A DNA stretch of 64,000 bases from NCBI RefSeq assembly GCF_041146395.1, contig NC_090997.1, positions 37,613,501 through 37,677,500 of the forward strand. The letters run 5' to 3'. A program made the position numbers and the translations under genes. Positions 1 to 10,840 of this stretch are shown here, one piece after another. Position 1 is the first letter of the stretch; each line of letters starts with the position of its first letter. The DNA is from Eulemur rufifrons. Taxonomy: Eukaryota; Chordata; Mammalia; Primates; Lemuridae. The notes under the pieces are model-generated. The model did not search any database, was not told the origin of the DNA, and saw only the letters and a program-made list of their open reading frames with translations.

Positions 1-1159
1 TGGTCTGAGTATTCTTTCACTTGATGCTAAACTCTTGCTATTTGATAAAAGGTGCTACAACTACCTGGGCACTTTTTCCTCAGCAAGATTGGGGAACAGA
101 ACAGAAAAGTCAGGACAATACAGCACAACACTGATCCAGCTGGGTTTATCTTTGTTACTGAAGTTCGAATGATGCCTTTATTATTACCTAATTACATCAG
201 TTACCTTCTCTCTGTTGAGGCTCCTATTCTGATAAGACATCAGGGTTCAAAAGAGAAGAAAAATGTTGAAGGTTTTTGTTGTAAAACAAGACATAGTTTC
301 ATTATTGAACACAGCCCTCACCCTTGGCTCAGCAACCTCTTCAAACAGCTCTCCTGAAACAGCTCTCCTGAAACAGCTTTGATGTTAGTGGCTGGCGGGG
401 CCTAAGAGAGATTTAATGCACTATTAGTAGTACATGTGGTCCATTCTGAGAACACCGCACTTGGCAGAACATTACTGCAACCAAAGGGCCATATTAATGT
501 CTTATGAGGCTGTAAACTTGTTGAAAACACACCTGAATTCTCAGAGGTAAGGAAATGAAGATGTAAGTAAGCCTGGGGCAAGTGTTTAGCTTTGCAGTTT
601 ATTTTCTGCTTAACAATAATGGGAGAAGGAGTAGTAAACTCCTTTTACTTATGATTCATGCAACAATCCACTTATACCTCATGTTGGTAACTTTAAGAAG
701 ATGAAGCTGTTTGTATCTTTATACCCAAGAGCATGATTCTCAAGAAGTGAACTGTAAAGATTTGACAGTGTGAGGCGCCAGACCATTTAGAGAAACCCAT
801 TATGTGCAATTTGTTCCAATTAATATGAAAGCCTAAGATTTCTCCAAAAGCACCTCCTAGGGTTAGCAGTGAATGGATTGATATTTTACAGATTTTGTTG
901 ATTAGGTTAACCAGAGCATAAGGCATTATGACTCATAGTCACCAATCATTATGCTTAACGGGTATAACAAAACTCTCCCATTTTCCAGTAAAACAGCCTC
1001 TTTGGCTTGACCTTTCAAATCCCGAATCACTTTGTTTCTGTTCAGTTCATTTTGTAGGATGTGACCTCCAAATAGAATTTATTAGTTAGCAAAGTTTTGT
1101 GGAAAAGTCCTATACAAAAAGAGAAACCCATGTTAGAAGCAGGGATGCAGACCAGAACA
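1..1159. other. AT-rich DNA without a recognised gene
   Basis: No exon, RNA gene or clear transposon is visible apart from a short tandem duplication at 343-378. The open frames here (about 100 and 77 codons) have no recognisable domain and composition typical of random AT-rich sequence. Confidence 0.5.
343..378. repeat. 14-bp tandem duplication (2.6 copies)
   Basis: The unit aaacagctctcctg occurs at 343-356 and again without change at 357-370, followed by the first eight bases of a third copy (371-378). Identity of the copies suggests recent replication slippage. No function is implied. Confidence 0.9.
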
Positions 1160-1310
1160 CAGGCTATATTGGGGAGTCAGGAGCCCCAGGACTTAGGCCT
1201 AACAATGCCTCTAATGCACTGGGGTGAGGTTAGATAAATTGTTATCTGTGCCTCATTTTTCTCATCTGTTCCTTAATAGGAGAAGTTGACCTAGATTTCC
1301 TCTACAAAAT
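1160..1310 (-). repeat. MIR SINE, antisense
   Basis: The plus strand reads as the reverse complement of MIR: a 'gtgcctcatttttctcatctgttcc' type stretch near 1248-1272, preceded by a degraded 'gttagataaattgttat' match to the 'gggcaagtta' part of the MIR core. This is an ancient tRNA-derived SINE shared by mammals. Boundaries are approximate. Confidence 0.55.
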
Positions 1311-2090
1311 TATATGTATTCACTTCTTTAGTTCTGAATTCTTCAAACCCATAATTTTATTCTGCCTTTATAGTGCTCAGGACATCCCCTCTTTTCATCA
1401 TCACCTTTAACAAATTCTATTAAACAACTAACACAATCTTATCTCTCTTAAAAAATATTTCTTAGATTTCATAGAAATGTTGAAACTCACAATCTTGTTA
1501 TATCCAAAAGTCTTAGCATGTTTGTTTATCTTTTGGTCAGATAACCAAGAAAAAGCTAGAGCCTATGAACTGGCTTCAAAGGTAGCAAATAAGTCAAAGC
1601 TTATCTTCCAAAGCCACATATATGATATCATGTTGGAGGAATGGGGTAAAAAAGAAGTGTGAGGAAGGGTCCTTGGAAGATTCCATAATAACAGCATAGA
1701 AGCAAGGGGGCCATGGTATGGCGACCTGGGGATGTGCAACTTACATCCCTGCAACAGAGGACTGAGCACAGTAGGGGTCCAACACAGGACTTCTTTAATG
1801 GGAAATCTTTGCTCTGGGGCAAATTCATTCATATCCATTCATAGCCTGTGCCCATGCCGGTGACAATCATATACACCAAAGGCTGCTCAATGCAAATATG
1901 TGCCCTTGTGGATATAAAGGCTTAAGTCAGTCACAAAAGCACACTCAGACAGGCATAGGACAAGCTGAAAGTGACAAAGAATCAACGCTCCCAAAAGCAG
2001 CAATAATGGACAGGAAGTTTGTAGATAAAAACCAACTTCCTTACTCTGAGGTAGAGGGGAGGTGAGGAAATCTAAATTGTATACTTTTCT
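1311..2090. other. No gene recognised
   Basis: AT-rich interval with several short overlapping open frames (61-91 codons) on both strands and no domain. Around 1700-1950 the sequence becomes less AT-rich and includes 'gatataaaggcttaag', a TATAA-like string. It may be the body of the LTR-like repeat whose 3' end seems to lie at 2100-2275, but I cannot confirm that. Confidence 0.35.
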
Positions 2091-2099
2091 CATAGTTCC

Positions 2100-2275
2100 C
2101 TAGAGTATATAAGTTCTAGCTGCCCACAGTAGTAACTGGCCTGATTATACACTTTATATTGACTTCCTTCTCCTCCCTGTCTTACTGCCTCACTCATCTT
2201 CTAGGTTATCAAATAAACTACATGTACTCGAATCCTTGTCTCCAGGTCAACTTTTAGGGAAACACAAAACAAGAC
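2100..2275 (+). repeat. Probable 3' end of an ancient LTR-like repeat
   Basis: The pattern 'tcaaataaactacatgtac', then 'aatccttgtctccaggtc' and 'ggaaacacaaaacaagac' resembles the polyadenylation-signal end of old mammalian LTRs (AATAAA, then 'tccttgtctcagggtctgctt', then 'aacccaaactaagaca'). I cannot name the family. It could be part of a longer LTR beginning near 1700. Confidence 0.4.
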
Positions 2276-2454
2276 AACTGGCTTGGGTTTGATATCCCAG
2301 GCAAGACCCTAAATAATGCAGAACTTTTCCTTGAATCTCCATGTCCATCCATCTTCCAAAACCTCCTGTGTAAAACCTTTATTATAATTACATTTAACTC
2401 ATGAATTTGAAATTATCTGTTTATACCTCTAGGGCTGGGCTCTGCATATTTTTT

Positions 2455-2525
2455 AATCCTCATCAGTATTTTCCTGACATATATTAGCATCCAATAAATA
2501 TTTGTTGAATAAAAGAATAAATGAA
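2455..2525 (+). repeat. L2 LINE 3' end
   Basis: Contains 'ccaataaatatttgttgaat' followed by an A/T-rich GAATRAATGAA-like tail, the characteristic 3' terminus of L2 elements, preceded by a degraded 'ctgacatatattagca' match to 'ctggcacatagtaggtgctc'. Old, non-functional fragment. Confidence 0.65.
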
Positions 2526-2539
2526 GAACAACAATAGAG

Positions 2540-2645
2540 ATATTCCTGAAGGGCAGAGATTCTCACGATTGTATTTACTTGGTACTGTGTCCTACACGTA
2601 AAAAGGCGCTTGGTAAATATCTATTGATGGAATTAATATTTGAAT
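2540..2645 (+). repeat. Second L2 LINE 3' end
   Basis: 'gaagggcagagattctcacg', then 'ggcgcttggtaaatatctatt' and 'gatggaattaat' match the L2 end 'gagggcagggactttgtctg ... ggcgctcaataaatatttgttg'. Two L2 termini lying head-to-tail within 190 bases are independent insertions or a local duplication. Confidence 0.6.
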
Positions 2646-4388
2646 AAGTTAGGTAATAGCTAGCTTGGAGGTTCAAGTTGAGGACTTAGGACTGGACAAA
2701 TTCTTTGTAGAACTGCATAAACAAAAAAAAAATATTGGTATTAGATGAGGTAATTTTGTAGCAAGTGGACTATAGTTAAAGCATTTAAATGGAAGAAATA
2801 TGAAATGCAAACTCTAATGATACAATTTCCTAGAAAAGAACAAGAGTCAAAAATCATGGAGATGTCTAAAGGAATCAATATTCAATAATGAGTATTCAAA
2901 GTCACTTCAAATTCAGGCATTTTAGACAAAGGTGGCTAGGTTCAGATATAATCTTTGGAAAATTAGCTAGAATTACCTTCATGAAGGATACTTTGCACTT
3001 GAAATTTATTTAATTTTTTTTAAATTAGTTTCACCGTAATTATGTGACTGTACCAATCATAGGTTTTCTTAAAAAATGAATGTCATAAAGTTTGGGACAG
3101 GTCATATTTTTGCAGTTATAAACTTTTCATTTCATTGTTTAAAAATGGAGTTACAAATCCCCATATTCCCTTCACTAGCCCAAAGTATAATGAATCAAAA
3201 TCAAAAACTTATTAAAAGTTTCTATTGAAAATCCAAAAGTAAATTTTGATGATTTTTTTTTTTTTTTTTGTGGTTTGGTATTTTGGTAACCATTTAAAAT
3301 CAAAATAATTCAAGAAGTATATATGATTTTGAATTTGAATTAACTTTATGTATCTTTAAAATGTACTTACAGAATCAAGCCCTTTAAAAACCTATAGTCA
3401 TATAACTATGAAAGATATAACAATAGGCCTAGTGCACTAGGCCTAATGTAGCACTAGGCTACATTATAGGCATTGTATGAGAATATTACACACTAAATAC
3501 TATGTTTGTTTATCCTTAACAAAGATTTTTTAAGATAAAGATTTCATGTCATGAATCCCGGGGAAAGCCAGACATCAGTGACACTGACTCTTGATGCAGG
3601 CAAAAAAAATCAATCTGAAATGATTGCTTGCTTTTTAAGCTACTTGCTGCCTATTTCAGATGCCATAATAAATCTTTGTTTTTGTCCAAGAATTCTCATT
3701 CCCAATGAAAGCCTCTGATAGCTGTATATTTTGGTAAATGGCAAATGTAATCTTTCCCAAGGCAATCCTCCATAATGTGAACTCTGTGTTATGGTATTTT
3801 GCAAGTGTTAATTCTCAAGAAGGCTGGGCACAGAGGAAAAAAAAAAAAACTAAATATCACAGGTATTCACTTTATGGCTTCAAATGCATTGATTTACCCA
3901 TTTATGCAAAATTATTAGAAACCATTATGTATTAAATAGAAGTAATAGATCTACTAATATTTCTCACTGTTAAAATACAGGTAATAGATTTGATATCTTT
4001 TAGAAATGTGAAATTTTAAGAGAAATGTTTCAGAAAGGAAAGACAGCTTTCCTGAGCGTACATCAATCCAACCTTCTTCCTGATATTCACAATCAAAATA
4101 TAAATGCATGAGATGAAAATAAAAATGCATCATATTTTATTCCCTTTTCCCCTCTTGCTATTTATTTTTTTAGATAAAGGCTCATTTTGTGGAAAGTTTT
4201 TTCTGCAAGTTAACACTGTTGTCTGTATTATTGCCTGCTCATCTACCACTCTCATCCCAATATGAGACAATAATAAATTTAAAGCATGAGAAAATGACCA
4301 GTAACTTATTGAGATGGTCTACAGAACAGTTGAATTAGGTTTTACATAACTCCAACCAAGTACCATTCCTTTTAGATTAAACAATCAT
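2646..4388. other. AT-rich DNA, no gene; palindromic site inside
   Basis: No recognisable exon or family-level repeat. Contains a T-run at about 3250-3269, an A-run at 3838-3849 and the palindrome/hairpin pair listed separately at 3424-3465. Confidence 0.45.
3424..3465. repeat. Perfect 22-bp palindrome followed by an 8-bp-stem hairpin
   Basis: Positions 3424-3445 form a perfect palindrome centred between 3434 and 3435 (arms taggcctagtg / cactaggccta). Immediately after it, 3445-3452 (aatgtagc) pairs with 3458-3465 (gctacatt) across the five-base loop actag. The words 'cactaggc' and 'gcactaggct' recur in both parts, so the block may come from a partial duplication-inversion. No protein-binding family is recognised. 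Confidence 0.85.
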
Positions 4389-4545
4389 ATGGATTTAATA
4401 CTGACATTGGAAGAGAGTTTAGAAATCGATTTTCACATCTTCAATTCACAGATGAGAAACCTGAGGCTCATAAAGTTTAAAAGGATCAGGCAAAGGTCAT
4501 ATTGCAAGTTAATGGCAAAGCACCCAGAACTCAAGTACTCTCCCT
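4389..4545 (+). repeat. MIR SINE, sense
   Basis: Contains 'ttcacagatgagaaacctgaggctcataaag', 'caaaggtcatattgcaagtt' and 'aatggcaaagcacccagaactcaag', which follow the MIR core in order (acagatgaggaaactgaggc, caaggtcacacagctagt, ggcagagccaggattcgaac). The open frame over this interval is a by-product of the repeat. Confidence 0.8.
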
Positions 4546-4721
4546 CTTATGTTAAGAATTCTTTTCCTTATAAAATTATCTTCAATTGTCAGTTTCTTTT
4601 ACATTTTGTGTTCTATGTTTTGGCTCCCATGACTAATAATGTTTTCAGAAAAATGATTTTATATAATATTTCATCAATAAAACTTTAATTTGATGCTGAT
4701 ACAGATTTGTTCTTTTCCTAA

Positions 4722-4855
4722 AAATTTGATTAATAAATTTTATTGGGCAATTTCTCTATGCTAAGCGCTTTTCCAAGTTGTAAAAACATAGAAATGAACA
4801 AAACAAACAGAAATTCCTGCCCTCATTGGAGCATACAATCTAAATTACATATTAC
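4722..4855 (-). repeat. L2 LINE 3' end, antisense
   Basis: Reads 'ttattgggcaatttctctatgctaagc', 'gaaatgaacaaaacaaacag' and 'cctgccctcattggagcatac', the reverse complement of the L2 3' end (ttattgagcacctactatgtgcc ... gtgaacaaaacagac ... ccctgccctcatggagcttac). Confidence 0.65.
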
Positions 4856-5174
4856 AGTTTACAATTGTCAATTCCACCTTGGTCAATGAAATTGTGTCTT
4901 CGATTAGAATTGTTTTAGACAAGGGGCTTAGGACCTTTCTAAAAATACTCTCTGAAAGGCAAGAGTGGCAATGGTTATTCTAGTTTCAAAATCTGAATTA
5001 CAGTGCATAGAGAAAAGGGAATATAGCAAGCAAAACATATGATAAATACAGGTGCAACTTTCCATAATGTCAAGCCTGCGACAAGACAGTTCTCACTGAC
5101 TTATATAAACATCGATAAATAAAATTGACATTTATTCAACACACATGACTGCTATACCTGGCATCTTGTTTTTA

Positions 5175-5235
5175 TTTAATTACAAGCACCTAAACTGTAT
5201 GTGCCACATAATAGTTGCTCAACAAATATCCGAGA
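5175..5235 (+). repeat. L2 LINE 3' end
   Basis: 'gtgccacataatagttgctc' then 'aacaaatatccgagaaatgaa' matches the L2 terminus 'ctggcacatagtaggtgctcaataaatatttgttgaatgaa'. Confidence 0.6.
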
Positions 5236-5239
5236 AATG

Positions 5240-5465
5240 AAAGAATGGAGACTGTAAACCAGATACTATACTAGATTCCAGAGATATGGAGATGAATAAT
5301 GTGTGGTCCTGTCTTGTGAGAAGTTCATCTTATAAAGGTTCAGAAACATAATGGTTACTAAATGCTATTGATCAAACACTGTGCTAGGCACTACACTGGG
5401 AATAAAAAATGAATAAAATCTAATCCTCTCAGGGAGCTTACCTAAATTCTAGTAGAAATTGGAAT
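5240..5465 (-). repeat. Degraded antisense L2 fragments
   Basis: Two successive partial matches to antisense L2: 'ccagatactatactagattc' with 'gagatgaataatgtgtggtcc', then 'aaacactgtgctaggcacta' with 'ctcagggagcttacctaaa'. This suggests two overlapping old copies. Confidence 0.5.
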
Positions 5466-5547
5466 GTTACTATTTTTACAATAAATATTTTGAGTCTAGG
5501 AACAGATTCTACTTTTCACTAGGGGAATAAAAAAAAGTTTCAACCCT

Positions 5548-5768
5548 CATGAATGGGAATAGTGACCCCAGAGACCTAGCTTCCCCCTTTCACCATGTGA
5601 GTACACATCAAAAAGTTACCATTTATGAACCACGAAGCAAACAAAAAAATCTGCTGGCAACCTAATCTTGAACTTCTCAGCCTCTAGAACTATAAAAATA
5701 AATTTCTGTTGTTTATAAGTCACCCAGTTTATGGCATTTTGTTATAGCAGCCTGTACAAAGACATAGG
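5548..5768 (+). mobile_element. 3' half of an MLT1-type LTR (ERVL-MaLR)
   Basis: Follows the MLT1/MaLR LTR 3' half in order: 'tcatgaatgggaatagtgac', 'gagacctagcttcccccttt', 'accatgtgagtacaca', 'tctgctggcaacctaatctt', 'ctcagcctctagaactat', then the polyadenylation region 'aataaatttctgttgttta' and 'ttttgttatagcagcct'. The 5' half is missing or unrecognisable. It is a remnant of an ancient endogenous retrovirus-like family with no coding sequence. Confidence 0.8.
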
Positions 5769-5780
5769 ACATCACAATTT

Positions 5781-6064
5781 CTTTTTTTTTTTTTTTTTGC
5801 CTTTTCTTGACTGTGATGGCTCCTCATAAAGCTTTTTGTAGCTCTTCTTCCTCTAGATCGCTAATGAAATTCCTTTTTCTCTCTTTTACTTTTTTTGCTG
5901 TACCATCTTCCAAAGCAATCTCATTTAGTTGCACAGCTATAAATAGAATTTACATAACAACAACTTCAAAATGTTTAAATTCAGCACTGAGATCTCCTGA
6001 TCTCCCAGAACTCCAGAATTAAAAAGAAGTGCCTATTCTACATCACTAATTGGATGCTTAGTGA
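5781..6064 (-). pseudogene. Small 5'-truncated retrocopy of an unidentified transcript
   Basis: A T-run at 5782-5798 (an A-tail on the minus strand) starts the insert. It is flanked by acatcacaattt (5769-5780) and acatcacaaattt (6065-6077), a near-identical pair typical of L1-driven target-site duplication. On the minus strand a 41-codon open stretch (5949 down to 5827) ends in TGA at 5826-5824, only 25 bases before the A-tail. The C-terminus it would encode is rich in Lys/Arg then Glu (it ends DLEEEELQKAL), more protein-like than random frames nearby. An in-frame stop lies at 5952-5950. I do not recognise the parent gene. It could also be an unknown SINE-like RNA. It inserted at the very end of the MLT1 LTR. 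Confidence 0.55.
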
Positions 6065-6099
6065 ACATCACAAATTTAATGGGATCAACCAGAAATATT

Positions 6100-6550
6100 A
6101 ATGCCCCTTCAACCCCCAGCCTACTCTGCCTTAACCTTCCCTATCTCATGAAGTGATACAACCCTTCCTCACCCCTCCATTCCCACTCAAGCCTGATCCC
6201 TAGGATTTATCCTTGATTACTCACTTGTATTAGATATTCACATCTAATCTCTAACTAAATTCTATCATGTCAATCTCCAAAACATTTCCTGAATGTTCTC
6301 CGTCTCTCTCACTCTCATGATCCAAGTCTCAATAACCTATTCTCTAGATCACTGTAATTGTCTCCTTCCCTCCTATAGTCTTCCTAACAAAGAGAAATCA
6401 GAGCAATCTTTTAAAAATAATAGTATGATCATATTAATCACACCCCTTGCTTAAAAGCAATGATTATACTTGAAATTAAAATCTAAACTCATTATCCTGG
6501 CTTTCAAAAACAATCTAAACACCCCACAAATATTTGTCAAATAAATAAAT
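6100..6550 (+). repeat. Probable L2 LINE 3' region
   Basis: Pyrimidine-rich text with 'gatcatattaatcacacccc' and 'ttgcttaaaagcaatgatt', then 'aaattaaaatctaaactc' and 'cctggctttcaaaaacaatc', resembles the L2/L2-like segment 'gatcatgtcactcccctgcttaaaaccctccagtggc ... aaaatccaaactcc ... tggcctacaaggc'. The end 'caaatatttgtcaaataaat' is also compatible. Confidence 0.5.
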
Positions 6551-7901
6551 GAATCAGTTATTACATTTTACTGTAGATCCTTTTAGGGTTTTTTTCCTAT
6601 GCATAATATAGTGATTTAAAAATTTTGAACCCACTGTTTTGATTTAATTGATTCATCAGACATCTCAAAATCTGCTAATTATGCACCTAGACCCTTGGGA
6701 AATAGGGTTCTATACCCCCTCTTTCAAGGATCTTAATATTTAGACAGGGTAAAAAGATACCACATATCACAATCTAAAAGTTAGTATAAAATATAGCATT
6801 GTATCAAATAAGTTGTCATAGGACACTTTTAGTCAAGTTCCAAAGAAGAAAAAAACAAGTTTTATAGACTTTCTGAGAAGGGAGAGTTCTCAGTGAACTA
6901 GATGAATGATGAAGCATTGGCTTAATGTTGGAATGGATAGAAAGGGAAGTTATATGATAACAGGGGAAAGAAGAGTAAGGTGAGAGCAGTAGAGTGAGGA
7001 TGCAGAGTAAAAGATACTGAATGCCAGACTGAGCTGCCTGGACTTAATAGGTGGGCAGTAAGAAAGGCTTCTAAGAAGGAAGTGGCATCATAAAAGTAGT
7101 CAAAAAGAAGATAAATACGGCAACAATAACATACAGAAGGAAACAGAAGAGATATTGGAGGCAAGAGGAACAACTGGGAAAGTTTCTACAAAGAGCCAAG
7201 CGTGAGACAATAAGGGCTTAGACTAGGATAATACTAATGCTAAGAAAAGGGAGGATGGGAGGAACTTCTTGAAACTGATGTAAGTTTACATCATTAATCT
7301 TATTTGATTTTTAAATTTTGTGACAATCTCACAAAGGTCATGGATCGCCTTTTGATTATCTTCATTTCAATATGAAAATCAAAAAAATTTAAATGATAGC
7401 AATAACCAAAAGGCAAATTTAACATGAGTGACACAATTATTGAAAATCAACTTGAAATCTTTATTCCTGTGATCAGTGTACACAAAAAATTATGAATTTT
7501 TATGTTTAAAAATAGGACAGGTATACAAAGCTAAATATGAGTTCTTCCTTTGTATTTTCTAACATGAGAGGAAAAATAGTCATGAAATCATTTATTGATT
7601 GTATTACGTTAACCTCAAATAGTCTCTGAAATTGACAAATTACCAAAATATAAAACACAAACTTTGTGAATGTTTATTTCCTGCCCTTAAGTACAGCTTA
7701 ATATGGAATTTAACCCTGAGGAAATTGAACAAAAGGTAAAGAGTCAGTTTTAAATCAACCAACAGTATAGCAACTCTCTTTAACAATTATTTTGCACTAG
7801 AATGTGGAATGGTTTAGAAAAATGATTCATGCACACCATTGCTCTATAAAGTCGTTAGTCTTATTAGGTTCTTATGAATAAATTATCATTCAACTTTATC
7901 C
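6551..7901. other. No gene recognised
   Basis: AT-rich with a purine-rich stretch at about 6930-7260 that contains an 83-codon pyrimidine-derived minus-strand frame without domain support. Faint antisense-L2-like wording ('ggatcttaatatttagacag') occurs near 6728-6750 but is too weak to annotate. Confidence 0.4.
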
Positions 7902-8125
7902 TTTTTTAAATTTTTTTATTTCAGCATATTACAGGGTTACAAATGTTTAGGTTATGTATATTGCTCTTGCCCCACCCGAGTCAGAGCTTCAAGTGTATCT
8001 ATCCCCCAGACAGTGCGCACCACACCCATTAGGTGTGTATATACCCATCCCCTCCCATCTGCCCGACACCCGATGAATGTTATTACTATATGTGCACTTA
8101 AGTGTTGATCAGTTAATACCAATTT
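7902..8125 (-). mobile_element. L1 3' end, strepsirrhine-type, 5'-truncated
   Basis: The T-rich start at 7902-7920 is the A-tail of a minus-strand element. The following 'gttacaaatgtttaggttatg', 'gctcttgccccacccgagtc', 'cccccagacagtgcgcacc' and 'cattaggtgtgtatataccc' match what I recall of the 3' untranslated region of young lemur L1 elements. The copy is about 220 bases, the common severe 5' truncation. I could not identify clear target-site duplications. Confidence 0.75.
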
Positions 8126-10464
8126 AGAACAATACTTACAACAGAATCACGGCATAAACCAAGAACTATATTAGGTCCAGAATATGAGTAAAAGATAACC
8201 ATTCTCCTCACCTTGATTAGTCTCACTATTTTATGCATACTTTCAAGACAAATGAGTACCAAAAATGACATATAAATTGCCTTTTTTTAGTTGTGCTGTT
8301 TTTGCCTGCCATGAGCCTATGGAGATGTTTGAGGATGAGACATCACCTTATATGAGAGCACAGAAGAGGGTCACTTTGTTACAGGGAAGTCCTAAGGTAA
8401 GTCTAAGCCTGCACAATCTCTAAGAAAAATGAAAGTCTCTTGTGTTTTATATATGGATCAGGACTATATAAAAATAAAGTTAAAAACCTTGGCTGAAATC
8501 TGCAAAATGAATGTCATTATTTTTTTAGGCATTGGTTTGTTTTCAGCTGGATCTAAAAAGAAGAACTCAAATTATATTCACAAATCATGTAATTTAAATT
8601 TGGAGGTACCAAGATGAGAAGGAACTGCTACCAAGCATGATATTTATCTACAAGCTACTAACTCCATAGCTGTTCCCTCATGCCAGAGTAACTGCAAGAT
8701 GACAAAAATTACCAGAAATTCAGGAGAAACTTTTTTCATTTTATGTACTTGGTTTTTATTTTTAAATATTATTGATATCTATCTGTCCAGGATTATTTAA
8801 ATCCCATTCTATCCAGAGGCAGATTAAATAAGATTATAAGAGACATTTTCTCACATTTAGGATATTTGAATTTAAAAGCTCCAGATACGTAGACATTATA
8901 TGATGCAACTCTTTCATGAAAAAAATTAAGTCCCTAGAAGTTAACTATCTGGCTGGAGGTCAAACAGCTGGCTGGTAATGAAGTCTGATCAAAATACTTC
9001 AATCTTGTTATGAACAGACTATTATATCAGCAACTTTCTTCTTTTTAAAAAATCAGTAACAACTATGAGTATGTAATCAAAGTAATTACTTAGCTTCTAC
9101 CTCATTAAATATGCATATATAAAATAAAACCATTTTTAATATTCAAATGATCTTACATTCTAATAACACATAAACTGAATACCATTAAAATTTGTGGACT
9201 CTTAAAACCTTATTATGAAAATAACCTTTATAAAAATCTCTCATAAAATTCTGTATAAATAACACATGTGACACAAATATTTGATATTTCCTAAGTACTC
9301 TGAAAATAATATTAAAATTTAATTAAAAATATATGTAGGTACTCATAATACATCCTAACAAAATGAAACAAGATGCTGATAATACATAAAGAAAAATGTA
9401 TTGCTATTTTCCTTGTATGGTTTGTTAACACTTGCAAGGCGAGGTAGTAGAAAATTCCTGTGGTCTGGGAGGCTGAACTTCTGGCTTTGTTAGAATTGTT
9501 CATTCTCTTCTCATTGTAATATTTTCTACCAAATTAGAAGAGTACTTTGGTATGTAAGGTAGAAATATATTAATACATAGACACATATGAGCTAGTAAAG
9601 CAGTGGGCTTCAATCTCAGAAAAAAAAAAGAATTATGCTTAAAAAATATAACATGAAAACTTGTTTACAAGAGGCTTGCATGTTGCTACAAGCAGCCTAA
9701 AGCCAATGGTGTCTGTGAGCTCCATTTAGTCAGCATGCAGAAAACAGAAACATAGCTGTAATCGCTAAATAGTACAACTAACCAAACATGTTTATTTCCT
9801 ACATGATTCTGTTTTACTCTTCCAGTGAATACCTATTATTCTTTGACATTACATATGCAAATGGGTTTAACATAGGGTCTGGCCAATAAATCAGGCTTTC
9901 TTCTCATGATATTATAAGAGACAGAGATGAAAATTGCTTAAGTTTTACCTAAACAGTACCAGGAAACTACAGAAATACTTTCTAGACCATAAAACTACAA
10001 GCTATGAAGGAAGCTCAAATAATTGGGCTAACATTAATTTCCCGTACTGATAAACTGGTAATCATTGGAAGAGATGAAATCTATGTTTAACTCCACACTA
10101 AATGTATACTGAATGAAATGGAAAGTCATTCCAGTGAAAAATTTCACTCTCACTGTTCTCATTGCTGAACTTACATCATCCTGCTTTCCCTGATAACTCT
10201 TGAGCATTGTACTAGGAGGTTCAGGTTCTCTCTCTTTTTTTATTCTCCTTTCAACCTTTGTTTTCATTTGTCTCTGCTCTAAGTGTGAAGCAGTGTGAAT
10301 GGAATGTAGTATACACCTGATGATTTTCATCTGCCCATTTTTCTTAGCCTATTCAGGACACTTCAGTCTTTTTTGTAAACTGTCTCTTGTCCACACTTAG
10401 TACTTGTCATTAAGGTTGGCATGACTCTATCCTCATTCTTTCTAACATCCCTTATCCACTCCTG
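8126..10464. other. Long AT-rich interval, no gene or clear repeat
   Basis: I see no recognisable transposon, exon or RNA gene in about 2.3 kb. Open frames are at most 98 codons and without domains. An octamer-like atatgcaaat lies near 9851-9860. Lack of recent insertions would be compatible with either chance or constraint; I cannot tell which from one sequence. Confidence 0.4.
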
Positions 10465-10840
10465 CCTCGCTCCAAGAATGGGCATGTAGCCCAAATTGGC
10501 CAATCATTATATTTCTTCTCTCTGGGAACAAGAGGTCAGGAATACCTATGTGACTTGACTGCTGAAATTATTGAGAAAAGAGGGCTGTCACTTTGTTGTT
10601 AGGGTGTAGTTGTGAAAATGTCAGCATGGAACTGCTAGTAGACTTGTCACTATCAGGAAAGAGCTTCCCTTCATGAGAATGAAGCCACATGCAGGAAATA
10701 AAAATTAAGAGAGAAAAGAATTCTGGTGACATAATTTGAGCACCTGGAACCTTGGACTTCTTTCACTTATGTCAGCAAATGGATTTTGGTTTTGCTTTAA
10801 CTTGTTTGAGTTGGGGCTCTGTTATTTAGAAAACTATAAG
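10465..10840 (+). repeat. Ancient interspersed repeat, probably LTR-like, family not named
   Basis: 'gggcatgtagcccaaattggccaatca', 'gacataatttgagcacctgga' and 'cttgtttgagttggggctctgtta' follow the order of a familiar dispersed mammalian repeat (tgacccaagctgggccaatcag ... tgacatcatttgagcccctggatc ... agccagtttgagttgggtttctgt). I remember the pattern but not its family name with confidence. Confidence 0.5.

Noticed and set aside
343..378. Considered as a CRISPR-like or minisatellite array
   Set aside because: Only 2.6 contiguous copies without spacers, and the host is a mammal; it is a simple slippage duplication.
6922..7173. 83-codon minus-strand Leu/Phe/Ser-rich frame that looked like a membrane protein
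   Set aside because: It arises from a purine-rich plus strand, with no start context, no homology and no conserved motif.
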